Shown: positions 62,206 to 64,000 of the stretch, one piece after another
Numbering within the stretch: the stretch's first letter is position 1
Layout of the letters: every line of letters starts with the position of its first letter
From: Paracyclopina nana
Lineage: Eukaryota; Arthropoda; Copepoda; Cyclopoida; Cyclopettidae
Length of the DNA stretch: 64,000 bases
NCBI GenBank assembly: GCA_019096065.1
Contig: JAGUCH010000008.1
Span: 5,957,001 to 6,021,000 of the forward strand
Direction of reading: 5' to 3'
Program-made: the position numbers and the translations under genes
The notes under the pieces: model-generated
Database searches by the model: none
The model's input: the letters and a program-made list of their open reading frames with translations, nothing else
What the model was told of the DNA's origin: nothing

Positions 62206-64000
62206 AGGGATCACTCTGCTCCCTGGAGAAGAAGTGACCACCATGGCTAGTTTACCTCATGATTTACCTATCATCAGTAATGACATCCAAATAGATTCTG
62301 ACTCTGACGAAGATGACGAACTTGGTCGTACTCACCACCAGAAAAGTGTTTATTCCGGATTGGTGGATAAGTACTTAAACTTTGTGCCTAGTAACGAATA
62401 CCACGGAGTGACCTCTGAGGGGGCACTTACTGCAGTCACTCGTAAAGGTACTTTCCCAGTAAATATTGGGAATAATACTGAGGATCCCATCTACTTAAAT
62501 GCACATGCAGTGATTGGGCGAGCCAGGATTGTCAAGAAACAGAAATTTAAGAGTACGGTTGCAGCCCATGTGGCCAACATTAGTTTAAAGGCCCTGGAGC
62601 ATGAAATGGAGTCATGTTACTGCAATTATTTAGATTCGCACGTAATTGTGCAGTTTACTGATATAAATGGTCTTTCCTTTACTGATATGCATGTTTTTAA
62701 TGCCTATGAGCCACTAAGGGGAAGTCACAAGCCTTTGATTAGTAGAAAAGGAAATTACGTATTTATCTCATCTAACCAAAGTGATGGTTACGAAGAGATA
62801 ACTGATGTAATAATTAGTAAGTTTATGAAACGAGAAAAATGGGATGAATTACCGTGGGCTGTTATTGTTCCAGGACATAAACTTTTGTCTGGCGAACAAA
62901 AGCGCATTGTAATAAAAATGAATATGATGGTGGATAAACTTAAAGTAGTATGGCTAAAATATATGTATATTTGCCCACCATGTATGACCATTGCCTTGTG
63001 TCCTATTGAATCCTACCTCACTGGGATGGATAGGGTCATAATAACTATGATGATACATGAGTATGAGAATTACCCACTTGCTTATCAAAGAAATGAACTA
63101 GATAAGTATTTTGAACTAAATGTTCTTGGAGCTCATGGTATCATGTTTAAGTTGTCCAACAATGTTGAGTTAATATTCCATGTCCCTAGCGAACATGCTG
63201 AGAATGTTGGCTACCTAACCACACTTATGTACATAATAATTGGTCAATTACGATACCAAAATGTGGCTGACGACGTGTGGATTAGAACACTGATGGATGG
63301 CGATGTGCATGTAGGTGACCCACTTTGTATGGCAACCACTGCTGCATTGCTGGTGTTATCCGGGTTACAAATGTATCCAGATGACCTTACCAAGGAGGAT
63401 ATAAAGACAAAATTTGGTAAATTCATACCATTTGTACTTGAACCACATGGTTGCTCATGCAAGCCTTGCTTGGCAAAGAACATGGGCATCAAAGTGCCAC
63501 TTAAAAGCTTCACTACTATTTATGAAGGCCCTATAGTTGATACCAGTGTCAGACAAACAGTTCTAAAAAACCCTTCTGAACTAGACCTTGTATCAGCCAG
63601 CCTGGAGCTTTCTAAGGATGAGAGAAATAACCAAAAACTATATGATGAGGTTTATAATCTCCTTTTGAAATTTCCAAGTGAATTTGACCCCCTCCGTGTT
63701 TTGAATGGAGTGGCGGGTTACACATTTCCATTAAAACCGGAAACGATCTTGAACATGGATTTGGAACACATTCCGGATGAAGTTAGGGAGGACTTTAGGG
63801 ACCTCTTAATAGAATATAAGACTATATTCTCGGAGGATCCTAGATCATATAGGCTATGGAATGTCGAACCCATGAAGTTCCAGCTAAAGGACGATAAACC
63901 ATTAGTGCCAAAAGTATTTAACATGTCGGAGTATGAAACTACGCAGGTTGACCGTAAAATAGCATTAATGCTGTCATCTGGATTAATTGAGATTGTGGAT
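62180..64000 (+). CDS. pol: Retroelement Pol continuation, open to the window edge (partial)
   Basis: The +1 frame relative to ORF2 is open without a stop from 62180 to 64000 (607 codons). It overlaps the end of ORF2 by 23 nt before the ORF2 TGA. The first in-frame ATG is at 62243. The first ~500 codons are a spacer that I cannot assign beyond a Gypsy-like NNTEDPI/GRARIV segment. The last ~90 codons match the start of a Ty3/Gypsy-type reverse transcriptase (an LLIEYKTIFSED segment, then LSSGLIEIV). The catalytic YxDD motif, RNase H and integrase would lie beyond the window. Being so long and stop-free, the frame is very probably coding. Confidence 0.7.

Overview
This is a metazoan nuclear window, most likely from an arthropod and probably a crustacean or another non-insect. 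Genes are split by GT-AG introns, most of them 50-500 bp. The recognisable proteins are animal ones: YY1, Son of sevenless, a CAP/CRISP-type secreted protein, and a cueball-like receptor, a family best known from arthropods. I joined the exon models by hand from splice sites and phase, so every junction is an inference that RNA data could test. The species assignment is an inference.

Layout. 644-3760 (-) holds exons 2-8 of a three-Ig, single-pass membrane protein. Its probable signal-peptide exon lies at 28060-28114, so 3761-28059 is read as one 24.3-kb first intron. That intron has no convincing gene. It carries a short dispersed repeat in four copies and several CpG/E-box/forkhead-like clusters. 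28.1-33.5 kb is intergenic: a CpG-rich promoter region, a (CG)n run, tRNA-like motifs and CTCF-like sites. 33.5-36.6 kb (-) holds three two-exon, WSCD-like sulfotransferase genes packed 45 and 78 bp apart. 37.3-38.3 kb (-) is a four-exon secreted low-complexity protein. 39.1-40.6 kb (-) is YY1, divergent from Sos at 41.4-47.0 kb (+). 47.5-49.5 kb (-) is a CAP-domain secreted protein. 50.6-52.45 kb (+) is an eight-exon multipass membrane protein (DUF7802-like). It converges with a small secreted or membrane protein (-), the two stop codons being 2 bp apart. 53.3-55.2 kb (+) is cueball-like. 55.7-55.9 kb (-) is an orphan signal-peptide exon.

The right end (about 57-64 kb, +) is an LTR-type retroelement that runs off the window. 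It has a large Gag ORF, then a UAAUG stop/start overlap into an ORF with two membrane helices and a DSG aspartic protease. A +1 shift leads from there into a frame open for 607 codons to the window edge, which ends in the start of a Ty3/Gypsy-like reverse transcriptase.

The points most worth a second look are the retroelement's unusual architecture and decoding, the operon-like sulfotransferase trio, the 24-kb first intron with its private repeat family, and the DUF7802-like gene with its overlapping convergent neighbour.
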